Source of the DNA: JAXLRU01 sp046330935
Lineage (GTDB): Bacteria > Actinomycetota > Actinomycetes > Actinomycetales > Kineosporiaceae
Direction: 5' to 3'
Assembly: GCA_046330935.1 (NCBI GenBank)
Contig: JAXLRU010000004.1
Span: 62,001-126,000, forward strand
Length of the DNA stretch: 64,000 bases
In this document: positions 7,761 through 15,679 of the stretch, piece after piece
Numbering within the stretch: the stretch's first letter is position 1
How the letters are laid out: every line of letters begins with the position of its first letter
The notes under the pieces: model-generated
The model's input: the letters and a program-made list of their open reading frames with translations, nothing else
What the model was told of the DNA's origin: nothing
Database searches by the model: none
Program-made: the position numbers and the translations under genes

Positions 7761-8201
7761 TCAGCGGCGGCGCAGACGCAGCAGCCGCACGTACAGCTCG
7801 CAGCCCAGGCACAGGCCGACGACGGCGTTGAGCGCGGCGGCGACGAGCGCGACCCCCGACGCGACGGCGACGGCGGCCGACCCTCCCCCGAGGGCGACGC
7901 CGAGCAGCCCGGCCGAGGCGACGACCAGCCCCACCGCCTGGGCGAACCGCGGCGGCGCGGGATCCTCCAGGTGGGCGGGCGGGGCCAGGCGCGGACGCAC
8001 CGCGCGCCGGAACACCCAGCCGTAGGGCGAGCGGGCGACGCCGAGGACCACGCCCAGGCCGAAGGCGAGCGCCTGCGCGGCCAGGACCACCCACGAGCCG
8101 GTGAGCAGCGCGAGGACCAGGACGGCGGAGGTGATCGCGGCCGCCACGCGCGGGCCCCGCGGGTCGATCCCGGCCGGCGCGGCGGCGTCCACGGCGCTCA
8201 C
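7761..8201 (-). CDS. DUF4395 family membrane protein
   Basis: 146 residues, with four hydrophobic segments separated by a basic loop (YGWVFRRAVRPRLAPP) and a CLGCELY motif near the C-terminus. This fits DUF4395, which is often found beside thioredoxin-like genes. The GTG overlaps the thioredoxin stop by 4 bases (GTGA), so it is coupled. The membrane Cys pair beside a membrane-anchored thioredoxin suggests a transmembrane thiol-transfer couple (inference). Confidence 0.8.
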   Translation of the reverse strand: MSAVDAAAPAGIDPRGPRVAAAITSAVLVLALLTGSWVVLAAQALAFGLGVVLGVARSPYGWVFRRAVRPRLAPPAHLEDPAPPRFAQAVGLVVASAGLLGVALGGGSAAVAVASGVALVAAALNAVVGLCLGCELYVRLLRLRRR

Positions 8202-8623
8202 GAGCCCACCACCGCCGCCTCGATCCGCGCCCGCTCGGGCACCCCGCCGGCACGCATCCGCACCCGGCCGTCGCCGTCGAGCACGAGCAGGGTCGGCGTC
8301 CGCACGACGTCGAGCCGGCGCACCAGGTCGAGCCGGTCCTCGGCGAGCACCTCGACGTGTGCGACGCCCGGCTCCTGCGCGGCGATGGACGCCAGGACGC
8401 GCCGCAGCGTCGTGCACTGGCCGCAGACCCGGGCCGACACCTGGACGAGGGTCGCGCGCTCCCCGAGGGGCTGCCCGAGGTCGGCCGGGGCGAGGACCTC
8501 GCCGTCGCGGACCGGCGTGGCGCGCCCGTCGCGGCGACGCAGCAGGAGGGCGACGACGGCGGTCACGACCACCGCGGCCACCAGCAGCCCCGCGCGGGCC
8601 GCCAGGGAGTCGAACGTGCTCAT
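8198..8623 (-). CDS. Membrane-anchored thioredoxin-like protein
   Basis: 141 residues. One N-terminal membrane helix (about 9-28, followed by RRRDGR) is followed by a thioredoxin domain with a CGQC active site at 67-70 and the cis-Pro loop VVRTPTLLVLDGDGRV. By the positive-inside rule the basic RRR stretch after the helix suggests the domain may face the cytoplasm; orientation is uncertain. It is coupled to the DUF4395 gene. Confidence 0.85.
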   Translation of the reverse strand: MSTFDSLAARAGLLVAAVVVTAVVALLLRRRDGRATPVRDGEVLAPADLGQPLGERATLVQVSARVCGQCTTLRRVLASIAAQEPGVAHVEVLAEDRLDLVRRLDVVRTPTLLVLDGDGRVRMRAGGVPERARIEAAVVGS

Positions 8624-8690
8624 GGGGGCAGTGAACGCGCTGCGGGTAACGCCGTCATCCCCGCGTTCACATGTCGGACGGCCCCGAACG

Positions 8691-9446
8691 TCAGAGCGGG
8701 CCGACCACCAGCCGGGCCACCGCGTAAGCAGCCATCCCGGCCGCGGCCAGCGGCGCCAGGGCCGCGCTCAGGGCGGCGGGGGCGGCCGCGGAACGCGCGG
8801 CGCGCTGCTCGACGCCGAGCATGCGGTCGGCGGCGACGACCACGGCCGCCACGGAGGCGCACAGGATCGCGGCCCCGCCCCGCGCCGGCCCGTCCACCGC
8901 CGGGGAGAGCGCGGCACCGGCCACCACGGCCGCGCCGATCCCCAGCCACGGCGCGATCGCCTGCGGCAGCGGCACCGCGACGGCGAGCAGCCGGGTCACC
9001 ACGACGGCGAGGACGGCCACGATCACGGACCCCGCGCCGTGGGGCACCGCGGGCAGCAGCGCCCAGCCGCAGCCGAGCACGGCCACCGCCTGCCCGGCGT
9101 AGGTGCCGGTGACCGACTCCACCAGCCGGTCGCGCCCGTCGCGGCGCAGGAGCTCGTGGGTGAAGGCCAGGGGGACGGCCAGCGCCGCGATCGCGGCGAC
9201 GGCGGCGAGCGGGCGCTCGTCGGACAGCCCGGCACCGGCGACGGCCGCCGCGCAGACCCCGGTCACGAGGACCACGAGGCGGGTGCCCACCGGGTGGGGC
9301 AGCCGCAGGAGGGCCGGCCAGCCGAGGCCGACCCCCAGGGCCAGCGCGGCGCAGGCCAGGGCGGTCACGCCGGCCCCCGCCGACGCCGAGACGGCGAGCA
9401 GGGCTGCCACGCCCGCGGACACCAGCACCTGCCACACCCAGAGCAC
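8691..9446 (-). CDS. Polytopic membrane protein of unknown function
   Basis: 251 residues, almost entirely Ala/Val/Leu/Gly-rich with roughly seven to eight predicted membrane helices. One charged loop sits mid-protein (HELLRRDGRDRLVESVTGTYAG). I recognise no family. The GTG is preceded at 6 bases by CAGGAT, a weak leaderless -10. It stands between the thioredoxin pair and the hydrolase on the same strand, with 67- and 51-base gaps. Confidence 0.7.
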   Translation of the reverse strand: MLWVWQVLVSAGVAALLAVSASAGAGVTALACAALALGVGLGWPALLRLPHPVGTRLVVLVTGVCAAAVAGAGLSDERPLAAVAAIAALAVPLAFTHELLRRDGRDRLVESVTGTYAGQAVAVLGCGWALLPAVPHGAGSVIVAVLAVVVTRLLAVAVPLPQAIAPWLGIGAAVVAGAALSPAVDGPARGGAAILCASVAAVVVAADRMLGVEQRAARSAAAPAALSAALAPLAAAGMAAYAVARLVVGPL

Positions 9447-9497
9447 CCGCGAATCCTGGCACGTCCGCGCGGCCGGCCGTGCCGACCCGGCGGCGGG

Positions 9498-10331
9498 TCA
9501 CCCGCCGGGCGGGCCCCCGGACGGCACGCGCGAGGTCACCCACGCGACGACCGCCTGCAGCAGGTCCTCGTCGACCGCGCCCTCCGCGTGGCCCATGCCC
9601 GGCACCAGCCACAGGTCGACCGGCGCCCCGCCGGGGGCCGCCGCCCGGGCGGCGTCGGCGAGGGCCACGGCGTGCTCGGGCGGGAAGTAGCGGTCGGCCT
9701 CGCCGTGCACGAGCAGCAGGGGGACCCCGGCCTCCGCCAACCGCGCCGCGGCCGGCCCCGGCGGCAACGGCTCGGCGTCCCAGTCGCGGCCGCTCACGCG
9801 GGTGCCGAAGAAGCGGCGCACCACGGCCCGGCCCAGGCCCGTCGTGAGCGCGAGCTGCACCCGGCGCATGGCCGGCGTGCCGCGGTAGTACCAGCGGCCG
9901 GGGCCGCTGACGGCGACCAGGACGTCGGGCCGGCGCTGCGCGGCCAGGGCCGCGTGGCGCAGGGCCACGGCGGCGCCGAGGGAGAAGCCGACGACGGCGA
10001 CGTGGCGGTAGCCGAGCCCGGCGACCCAGGCGAGGACGGCGTCGAGGTCGAGCACCTCGGCGTCCCCGGCGGTGCACTCCCCGCCCGAGGCCCCGTGCCC
10101 ACGCAGGTCGAAGGCCACGACGCCGCCGTGGCGGCCGAGCCCCGCGGCCACCCGCCGGATGTCGGGGCGGCGCCAGGAGCCGGTGAAGCCGTGCACCACG
10201 ACGAAGCACCAACCGGCAGGGCCGGGGTCGTGGTGGGCGCTGATCCGGACGCCGTCCGTGGTCGTCAGCCACGTCGTCGCCAGCCCCGCGGAGGCCCGAT
10301 CGGGGCGCCGGAACACGTCCCCTCGCGCCAT
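9498..10331 (-). CDS. Alpha/beta hydrolase
   Basis: 277 residues. It has the HGFTGS oxyanion region (about 48-53), a GFSLGAA nucleophile elbow (Ser near 117), the acid in EADRYFP (about 222) and the catalytic His in GMGHAEG (about 252). This is a serine hydrolase of the lysophospholipase/esterase kind. It has no signal peptide, so it is cytosolic. GGAAGGG lies 6 bases before the ATG. The substrate cannot be read from sequence. Confidence 0.88.
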   Translation of the reverse strand: MARGDVFRRPDRASAGLATTWLTTTDGVRISAHHDPGPAGWCFVVVHGFTGSWRRPDIRRVAAGLGRHGGVVAFDLRGHGASGGECTAGDAEVLDLDAVLAWVAGLGYRHVAVVGFSLGAAVALRHAALAAQRRPDVLVAVSGPGRWYYRGTPAMRRVQLALTTGLGRAVVRRFFGTRVSGRDWDAEPLPPGPAAARLAEAGVPLLLVHGEADRYFPPEHAVALADAARAAAPGGAPVDLWLVPGMGHAEGAVDEDLLQAVVAWVTSRVPSGGPPGG

Positions 10332-10576
10332 GCCACGCCCTTCCCGACCGGAAATCGTTACACCAGGTGACCGACACTCCGCGCCCGGAACGAAAGATCA
10401 TCACCAAGAGTGATGTCTCCCGCTGGGGTAGCGACGAACCGGGGGACCAGCCCCTATCCTGGGCCGATCCACGTCCCGCAATGATGCGACAGGCGACGCA
10501 CACCTGCGTCCCCGGCCGGGCTCGCTCCCGTCCGGTGGAGCGGCGGCACGGTCCCACCGTGCGGGAGGAGGCCTCA

Positions 10577-11290
10577 TTGGCTCAGCTCTTGCTCCTGACG
10601 AACGCGCTCGCGCCCTCGGCCGAGGTGCTGCCCGCCCTCGGCCTGCTGCCCCACCAGGTGCGTGTCCTGCCCGCCGAGGCAGCCGTGCTGGTGGACGCCC
10701 CACCGGCCGACGCCGTGATCGTGGACGGCCGCCGTGACCTCGCCGGCGCCCGGTCCCTGTGCCGCCTGCTGCGCACCACCGGCCTGTCCTCCCCGCTCCT
10801 GCTCGTGCTCACCGAGGGCGGCATGGCCGCCGTCGCGGCCGACTGGGGTGCCGACGACGTCGTCCTCGACTCGGCCGGCCCCGCCGAGGTGGAGGCCCGC
10901 CTGCGCCTGGCGTCCGGCCGCAGCCGCCTCGCCGAGTCCGCGCCCGAGGAGAGCGCCGAGATCCGCGCCGGCGACGTCGTCGTCGACGAGGTCACCTACA
11001 GCGCCAAGGTGCGGGGACGCTCCCTCGACCTCACCTACAAGGAGTTCGAGCTCCTCAAGTTCCTGGCCCAGCACCCCGGTCGCGTGTTCACCCGGGCCCA
11101 GCTGCTGCAGGAGGTGTGGGGCTACGACTACTTCGGCGGCACCCGCACGGTGGACGTCCACGTCCGCCGCCTGCGCGCCAAGCTGGGGCCCGAGCACGAG
11201 GCGCTGATCGGTACCGTCCGCAACGTGGGCTACCGCTTCGTGCCCCCGGGCCGCGACCGTTCCGCCGCCACCGAGACCGTCGACGCCTGA
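10577..11290 (+). CDS. glnR: GlnR, orphan OmpR/PhoB-type regulator of nitrogen metabolism
   Basis: 237 residues from the TTG at 10577, with GGGAGGAGG 5 bases upstream. The receiver domain (1-115) follows actinobacterial GlnR closely (LLLTNALAPSAEVLPALGLL, VDGRRDL with Asp50, TEGGMAAVAADWGADDVVLD). It lacks a normal acidic pocket, so it works unphosphorylated as a dimer. The C-terminal winged helix (about 135-225) contains YKEFELLKFL and the TRTVDVHVRRLRAKLG recognition helix. No histidine kinase gene is adjacent. GlnR controls ammonium, nitrate, nitrite and urea genes in actinomycetes; a matching operator lies upstream of ureABC in this window. A -10-like TATCCT (10455-10460) suggests a leader of roughly 110 bases. 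Confidence 0.92.
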   Translation: MAQLLLLTNALAPSAEVLPALGLLPHQVRVLPAEAAVLVDAPPADAVIVDGRRDLAGARSLCRLLRTTGLSSPLLLVLTEGGMAAVAADWGADDVVLDSAGPAEVEARLRLASGRSRLAESAPEESAEIRAGDVVVDEVTYSAKVRGRSLDLTYKEFELLKFLAQHPGRVFTRAQLLQEVWGYDYFGGTRTVDVHVRRLRAKLGPEHEALIGTVRNVGYRFVPPGRDRSAATETVDA

Positions 11291-11324
11291 GCCGTCCCGC
11301 CTCCGCCCCCTCCTCCGCTCCGAA

Positions 11325-11377
11325 CGCCGCTGCCCTGATCGCCGCCCGACTCCCGGGTGGCGATCAGGGCAGCGGCG
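11325..11377. terminator. Bidirectional terminator between glnR and the 5'-nucleotidase gene
   Basis: A perfect 19-bp stem (11325-11343 with 11359-11377) and a 15-base loop lie between two convergent genes. There is no U-tract, as is usual in actinobacteria. Its length and place make it a shared transcription stop. Confidence 0.85.
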
Positions 11378-11392
11378 CTCGAGGGGAAGGTG

Positions 11393-13348
11393 TCACTGCA
11401 CCGGCGTGGCCCGGTTCGGCGTCGGCGGCACCAGCTGGGGGTGCGCGGCGAGGTAGCGGCGCAGGAGGTGCAGGTCGATCCCGCCGGCGACGCGGTCGCG
11501 CGTGCCGGCCAGCTCGGTGAAGCCGTCGACGCCCGTCGCCAGCTGCGAGTTCATGGTGATGCGGTACCTCGACGTCGCCACCAGCGGCTTGCCGCCGATG
11601 CGGACCGACGCCTTGTCGACCTTCGCGCCCACGGGCGCGGAGCGCGACCAGGAGTACGTGAGCCCGGAGATGCCCAGCATCGTCGTCGACACCCCGCCCG
11701 AGGACGTCGGGCGCCACTGCTGCTCGAGCGCGGCCAGGAGATCGGCCCCGTAGACGCTCACGGAGTAGACGGTCAGGCCCTGCGGCTGCGCCGCCCAGGC
11801 GTTGGCGTAGGTGACGGCGACGCCACCGCCGGCGGGCGCGGCCGTCGTCGTCGGGGTCACCCCCAGGTCGCTGCGCACGCTTCCCGGGTTGACCAGGGCG
11901 GCCACGGACGACCCGGCGATCTCGGGCGCGGTGGCCGAGAGCTGGGCGTCGGCCACCAGGTCGGCCAGCGAGGACTCGGTGGCACCCGAGCTGCGTCGGG
12001 CCACGGACGCCAGGGATCCGACGGTGCGCCCGCCGCCCATCACCGGGTCCTCCGCGCGCCCCTGCCAGGTGGCGATGAGCTCCTGCTCCGCGGCGTCGGG
12101 CTCGACGTCACGCGTGACGGGGTGCTGGACCACCTCGATCGAGGACCGCACGGCCTCGCCCGTCGAGGAGTCGACGGCGAGGTTGACCTCGGTGAGCATC
12201 CGGCCGTAGGACGCCGCGCTCGTCACCCACCGGGCCTTGCCCGAGGGGTCGGGGATGCGGCACGAGTACGCCTCGTGGGTGTGCCCGCTGAGGATCAGGT
12301 CGACGTCGCTGCTGATCTGCTGGGCGATCTCGACCACGGGGCCGGTGATCCGGGCGTCGCCGGTGCAGGTGAAGTCGTAGGGCGCGTTCTCGGGGGCCAG
12401 GCCGCCCTCGTGCAGCAGCACGACGATGGTGCGCACGCCCGCGTCGCGCAGGTCCTGCGCCGCGAGGTTCGCGGAGGCCACCTCGTCGGTGAAGGAGACG
12501 TCGGCGACGCCCTCGGGCGCCACCAGGGCGGACGTGCCCTCCAGCGTGAGCCCGATGAAGCCGATCCTGACCCCGCCGACGGTGCGCACGGTGGTCGGCG
12601 GCAGCACGGTCCGCCCGGTCCGGGCGCCGAACCAGGCGCCGTAGTCCCCGGCCCCGGCGGGGGCGACCGGCGTCACGCCGTCGCGGTAGGTGACGTTGCC
12701 CGCCAACCACTGGTAGCGGGCCCCCGTGTAGGTGGGGCCGGCACACCCCTCGGTGGGCGAGCAGCCGCCGTACTGCAGCCGGAGCAGCTCACCGACCCCG
12801 CGGTCGAACTCGTGGTTGCCCACGCTGCTGACGTCGAGCCCGAGCAGGCCCAGCGCCTCGACGCTCGGCTCGTCGCGGAACAGGCCCGACAGGTAGGGCG
12901 AGCTGCCGATGAGGTCACCCGCCGCGACCGTCAGGGAGTTGGCGTGCCCGGCCCGCAGGCGCTGCAGGTGCGCGGCCAGGTAGGCCACCCCGCCGACGTC
13001 GGCGCCACCCGGGGCACCCGTCAGCGCGGCGCGCCCGCCGGTGGGGATCTCCACCTGCCCGTGGAAGTCGTTGAACGACAGCAGCTGCACCGGCACCCGG
13101 CGGCTCGGCTTCGTCGCCGTCGACTTGCCCGTTCCGTTGCTCCTGGTCGTCTTCTTCTTGGTCGTCTTCTTCGTCGTCTTCTTGGCGGGGGCGACCGTGC
13201 GGGTGGCGCTCGCGGCGGAGCCGGCGGAGGTCTCGGCGGCACCCATGGCGGGGCCGGCGGCGAGGGCGGCGAACACGACCACGGACGCCGTGGCGGCGCC
13301 GACGACGGCGGCCCTGCGGCGGCGCGAGAGGACGAACCTGGACGACAC
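11393..13348 (-). CDS. Secreted bifunctional 5'-nucleotidase / 2',3'-cyclic phosphodiesterase
   Basis: 651 residues from the GTG at 13348 (AGGAG 5 bases upstream). The signal peptide is at about 1-37 (LSRRRRAAVVGAATASVVVF, then GPAMGAA). A Lys/Thr-rich linker (56-69) leads to the metallophosphatase domain: NDFHG (93-97), GDLIGSSPY, GNHEFDRG and SGHTHEAYS supply the two-metal ligands. The C-terminal 5'-nucleotidase substrate domain has NPGSVRSDL and ends near VDGFTEL. It dephosphorylates extracellular nucleotides, releasing phosphate and nucleosides, which fits the phosphate-uptake genes nearby. The residue 1-42 extension upstream of this start is not needed. Confidence 0.9.
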   Translation of the reverse strand: MSSRFVLSRRRRAAVVGAATASVVVFAALAAGPAMGAAETSAGSAASATRTVAPAKKTTKKTTKKKTTRSNGTGKSTATKPSRRVPVQLLSFNDFHGQVEIPTGGRAALTGAPGGADVGGVAYLAAHLQRLRAGHANSLTVAAGDLIGSSPYLSGLFRDEPSVEALGLLGLDVSSVGNHEFDRGVGELLRLQYGGCSPTEGCAGPTYTGARYQWLAGNVTYRDGVTPVAPAGAGDYGAWFGARTGRTVLPPTTVRTVGGVRIGFIGLTLEGTSALVAPEGVADVSFTDEVASANLAAQDLRDAGVRTIVVLLHEGGLAPENAPYDFTCTGDARITGPVVEIAQQISSDVDLILSGHTHEAYSCRIPDPSGKARWVTSAASYGRMLTEVNLAVDSSTGEAVRSSIEVVQHPVTRDVEPDAAEQELIATWQGRAEDPVMGGGRTVGSLASVARRSSGATESSLADLVADAQLSATAPEIAGSSVAALVNPGSVRSDLGVTPTTTAAPAGGGVAVTYANAWAAQPQGLTVYSVSVYGADLLAALEQQWRPTSSGGVSTTMLGISGLTYSWSRSAPVGAKVDKASVRIGGKPLVATSRYRITMNSQLATGVDGFTELAGTRDRVAGGIDLHLLRRYLAAHPQLVPPTPNRATPVQ

Positions 13349-13485
13349 GGGCACTCCTGCGGACGACGAGACCTGCCCGGTCGTCGAGCCCCGAGGGCGA
13401 GCCGACAGCGGCGTCGGCGCCGAGCGAAGTGAAACGTACCCCGACATTCCCGAACGCGGGAGTGGAAAGGGCAACCGTCGTCACC

Positions 13486-13497
13486 GGAACGCGTTCC
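13486..13497. promoter_or_regulatory. 12-bp palindrome in the 5'-nucleotidase/mshD divergent region
   Basis: GGAACGCGTTCC is a perfect 12-bp dyad between two divergent genes, 138 bases before the nucleotidase start and 75 before mshD. It could bind a dimeric repressor; nothing else supports this. Confidence 0.3.
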
Positions 13498-13571
13498 CGC
13501 GCCGCTGTGGTCGTCACCGGCCACGTCCCGTGACGACGGGCGACGTCACGGACAGGCCGTAGCGTGGGGCG

Positions 13572-14516
13572 GTGCCCGACGCCCAGCCCTCCCCCCGCAT
13601 CCGCACCCTCCACGCCCTCGAGACCGAGGTGTCGCGGGCCGTCCTCGGGCTGGTCGAGGCGGCCACCGACGCCGACGGCGTGAGCCCGCTCAGCGAACAC
13701 GTCACCCTTCACGTGCGGGCGGGCGGCGACGGGCGCGACGTGCACCTGCTGGCGGAGTCGGCCGACGGCGAGGTGGTGGGTTACGCGCACCTCGACCCGA
13801 CCGACCCCGTCGCGGGCAGTGCCGTGGAACTCGTCGTGCACCCGGGGCACCGGGGCTCGGGGACGGGCCGCGCCCTGGTGGCCGCGGCGGAGGCGGCCAG
13901 CCCCGACGACCGTGTCCGGTTGTGGGCGCACGGGGACCAGCCCGCCGCCCGTCACCTGGCGAAGCGGCTGGGCTACCACGAGGTCCGCCGGCTCGTGCAG
14001 ATGCGCCGCTCGCTGTGGGCGCCCCTGCCGACCTCGGCCCCCGTGGCGGGTGTGAGGTTGCGGGCGTTCCGGCCCGGGGAGGACGACCGCGCCTGGCTCG
14101 ACCTCAACTCGCGGGCGTTCGCCCACCACCCGGAGCAGGGTCGCTGGACGCTGGAGGACCTGCGCGCCCGGCAGGAGGAGTCCTGGTTCGACCCGCGCGG
14201 GTTCCTCCTCGCCCACACCGACGACGCGCTCGTCGGGTTCGTCTGGACCAAGGTGCACGGCCGTTCCACCGAGCCCGGCGACGCCCACGCCCACGAGCCC
14301 ATCGGCGAGATCTACGTCGTCGGTGCCGACCCCTCCGCGCAGGGCCGGGGCCTCGGCCGCCTGCTCACCGTGGCGGGCCTGCACTGGCTGCGCTCGCGCG
14401 GGCTCGCGCAGGCGATGCTGTACGTCGACGCCGACAACGAGCCCGCCGTGGCGCTGTACCGGCGGCTGGGGTTCTCCGAGTGGGACGCGGACGTCATGTT
14501 CCGCCGCGGGTCCTGA
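13572..14516 (+). CDS. mshD: Mycothiol synthase
   Basis: 314 residues, with two tandem GNAT domains as in MshD. The N-terminal copy is at about 5-150 (VVHPGHRGSGTGRALVAAA); the active C-terminal copy is at 160-314 (VVGADPSAQGRGLGRLLTVAG, LYVDADNEPAVALYRRLGF). It acetylates Cys-GlcN-Ins with acetyl-CoA, the last step in making mycothiol, the actinomycete thiol buffer. The GTG follows TAGCGT by exactly 6 bases without a Shine-Dalgarno, so it is leaderless. Confidence 0.93.
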   Translation: MPDAQPSPRIRTLHALETEVSRAVLGLVEAATDADGVSPLSEHVTLHVRAGGDGRDVHLLAESADGEVVGYAHLDPTDPVAGSAVELVVHPGHRGSGTGRALVAAAEAASPDDRVRLWAHGDQPAARHLAKRLGYHEVRRLVQMRRSLWAPLPTSAPVAGVRLRAFRPGEDDRAWLDLNSRAFAHHPEQGRWTLEDLRARQEESWFDPRGFLLAHTDDALVGFVWTKVHGRSTEPGDAHAHEPIGEIYVVGADPSAQGRGLGRLLTVAGLHWLRSRGLAQAMLYVDADNEPAVALYRRLGFSEWDADVMFRRGS

Positions 14517-14558
14517 CGCCCGCGTCCCGCTCGGCCCGAGGGCGTCTCGGTGCCGGCG

Positions 14559-15500
14559 TCAGGCGAGCGCCGAGGGCAGCCGGCGGCTGAGCAGCGCGAT
14601 CAGGTCGGCCCACTGGGTGTCGCTGACCCTGGAGCTCCACCCCCGCACCGGCCCGGCGGCGTCGCCGAGGCCCGCCCAGGACGACGGCAGCGGGAAGGGT
14701 CCCCAAGGGCCCGACCCCCAGCCGGAGCCCGACCCCGCGGTGCGCGAGGGACGGGGCCGGTGGTGCCACGTGCGGGTGCGGGTGGGCCGCGGCTGCGTCT
14801 TGGTCGGCGTGGGCTCGGGGCTCGTCGTCGTCCCGCCACCGCCGCCGGAACCGCCTCCCCTGGTGATCAGGCCCGCGGCGAAGGCCGCGCCGGCGTCGAT
14901 GTCGCCGTTGGTGCGGTAGCTCAGGTGCGCGGAGAAGTTCCCGCCGCCGCCGCACACGGGATCGCCCGTGGCGCAGAACTCCTTGGCCTTGGGGCCGTAG
15001 ACGCTGCTGCTGCCCGCGATGGTGCCCCGGGTCATCCCCAGCGGGTTGCCGTAGACGACGACGGCGGCGACGCGGCCGGACAGCGACGCCGGGATCTGGC
15101 TGCCGCGGCCCAGCGCACCACCCACGCCGATCGCGATGTCGGTCACGCTGGCGCCCTGGGAGTAACCGCCGAGCACGAACTGCGTCCCGGGGCAGGCGGC
15201 GGCGGTGGCCACCACGTGCTCGGTCATGTCGGTGGCACCCGGGCCCGCGCTGGCCTGGTTCGCGGCCGCGGCGTAGTCGACGGCGTAGGCGGACACGCTG
15301 CGGCCGGGCAGCAGGGCCGCGAGCGCCCTCTGCAGGGGCGCTCCGAGGACGCCGAGGCCGGGCGCCTCACCGGTCCCCCGGGCGAAGACGAGCTCGACGT
15401 CGGAGCAGCCGGCGGCCTGGGCAGGGGTGGCGACGCCGCACGCGAGCACCGACGAGGCCGCCGTCACGGCGGCGACGACGACGGGGGTGAACCGATTCAT
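14559..15500 (-). CDS. Secreted cutinase-family esterase
   Basis: 313 residues from the second ATG (15500), which has GGAG 5 bases upstream; an ATG at 15503 is also possible. The signal peptide is at about 1-30 (VVVAAVTAASSVLACGVATPAQAA). The cutinase domain has VFARGTGE and the nucleophile GGYSQGASV; two Cys pairs are consistent with family disulfides. Residues 212-314 are a Gly/Pro/Thr/Arg/Trp-rich low-complexity tail that is not part of the fold and may sit in the cell wall. Such enzymes hydrolyse ester lipids outside the cell. Confidence 0.87.
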   Translation of the reverse strand: MNRFTPVVVAAVTAASSVLACGVATPAQAAGCSDVELVFARGTGEAPGLGVLGAPLQRALAALLPGRSVSAYAVDYAAAANQASAGPGATDMTEHVVATAAACPGTQFVLGGYSQGASVTDIAIGVGGALGRGSQIPASLSGRVAAVVVYGNPLGMTRGTIAGSSSVYGPKAKEFCATGDPVCGGGGNFSAHLSYRTNGDIDAGAAFAAGLITRGGGSGGGGGTTTSPEPTPTKTQPRPTRTRTWHHRPRPSRTAGSGSGWGSGPWGPFPLPSSWAGLGDAAGPVRGWSSRVSDTQWADLIALLSRRLPSALA

Positions 15501-15679
15501 CATGACTCCAGGGCATGCCGAGGCAACGATGTCAGCGGGGGACGTGCCGGTCGTTCGATAACGAATGACGGGCGAACGTAGTCGAGTCGTGACCCACGGA
15601 CAAGGGGCGCCGGGAGCAGCGGCGCGGCGCGCGTGCCGCCGTCCATGCCGTGTTCATCTCGCAGTGAGACGATGCCGCC

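Noticed and set aside
7401..10370. A 989-codon plus-strand open frame
   Set aside because: It is opposite five well-supported minus-strand genes and has shadow composition (Arg, Gly, His, Asp runs). No domain is visible.
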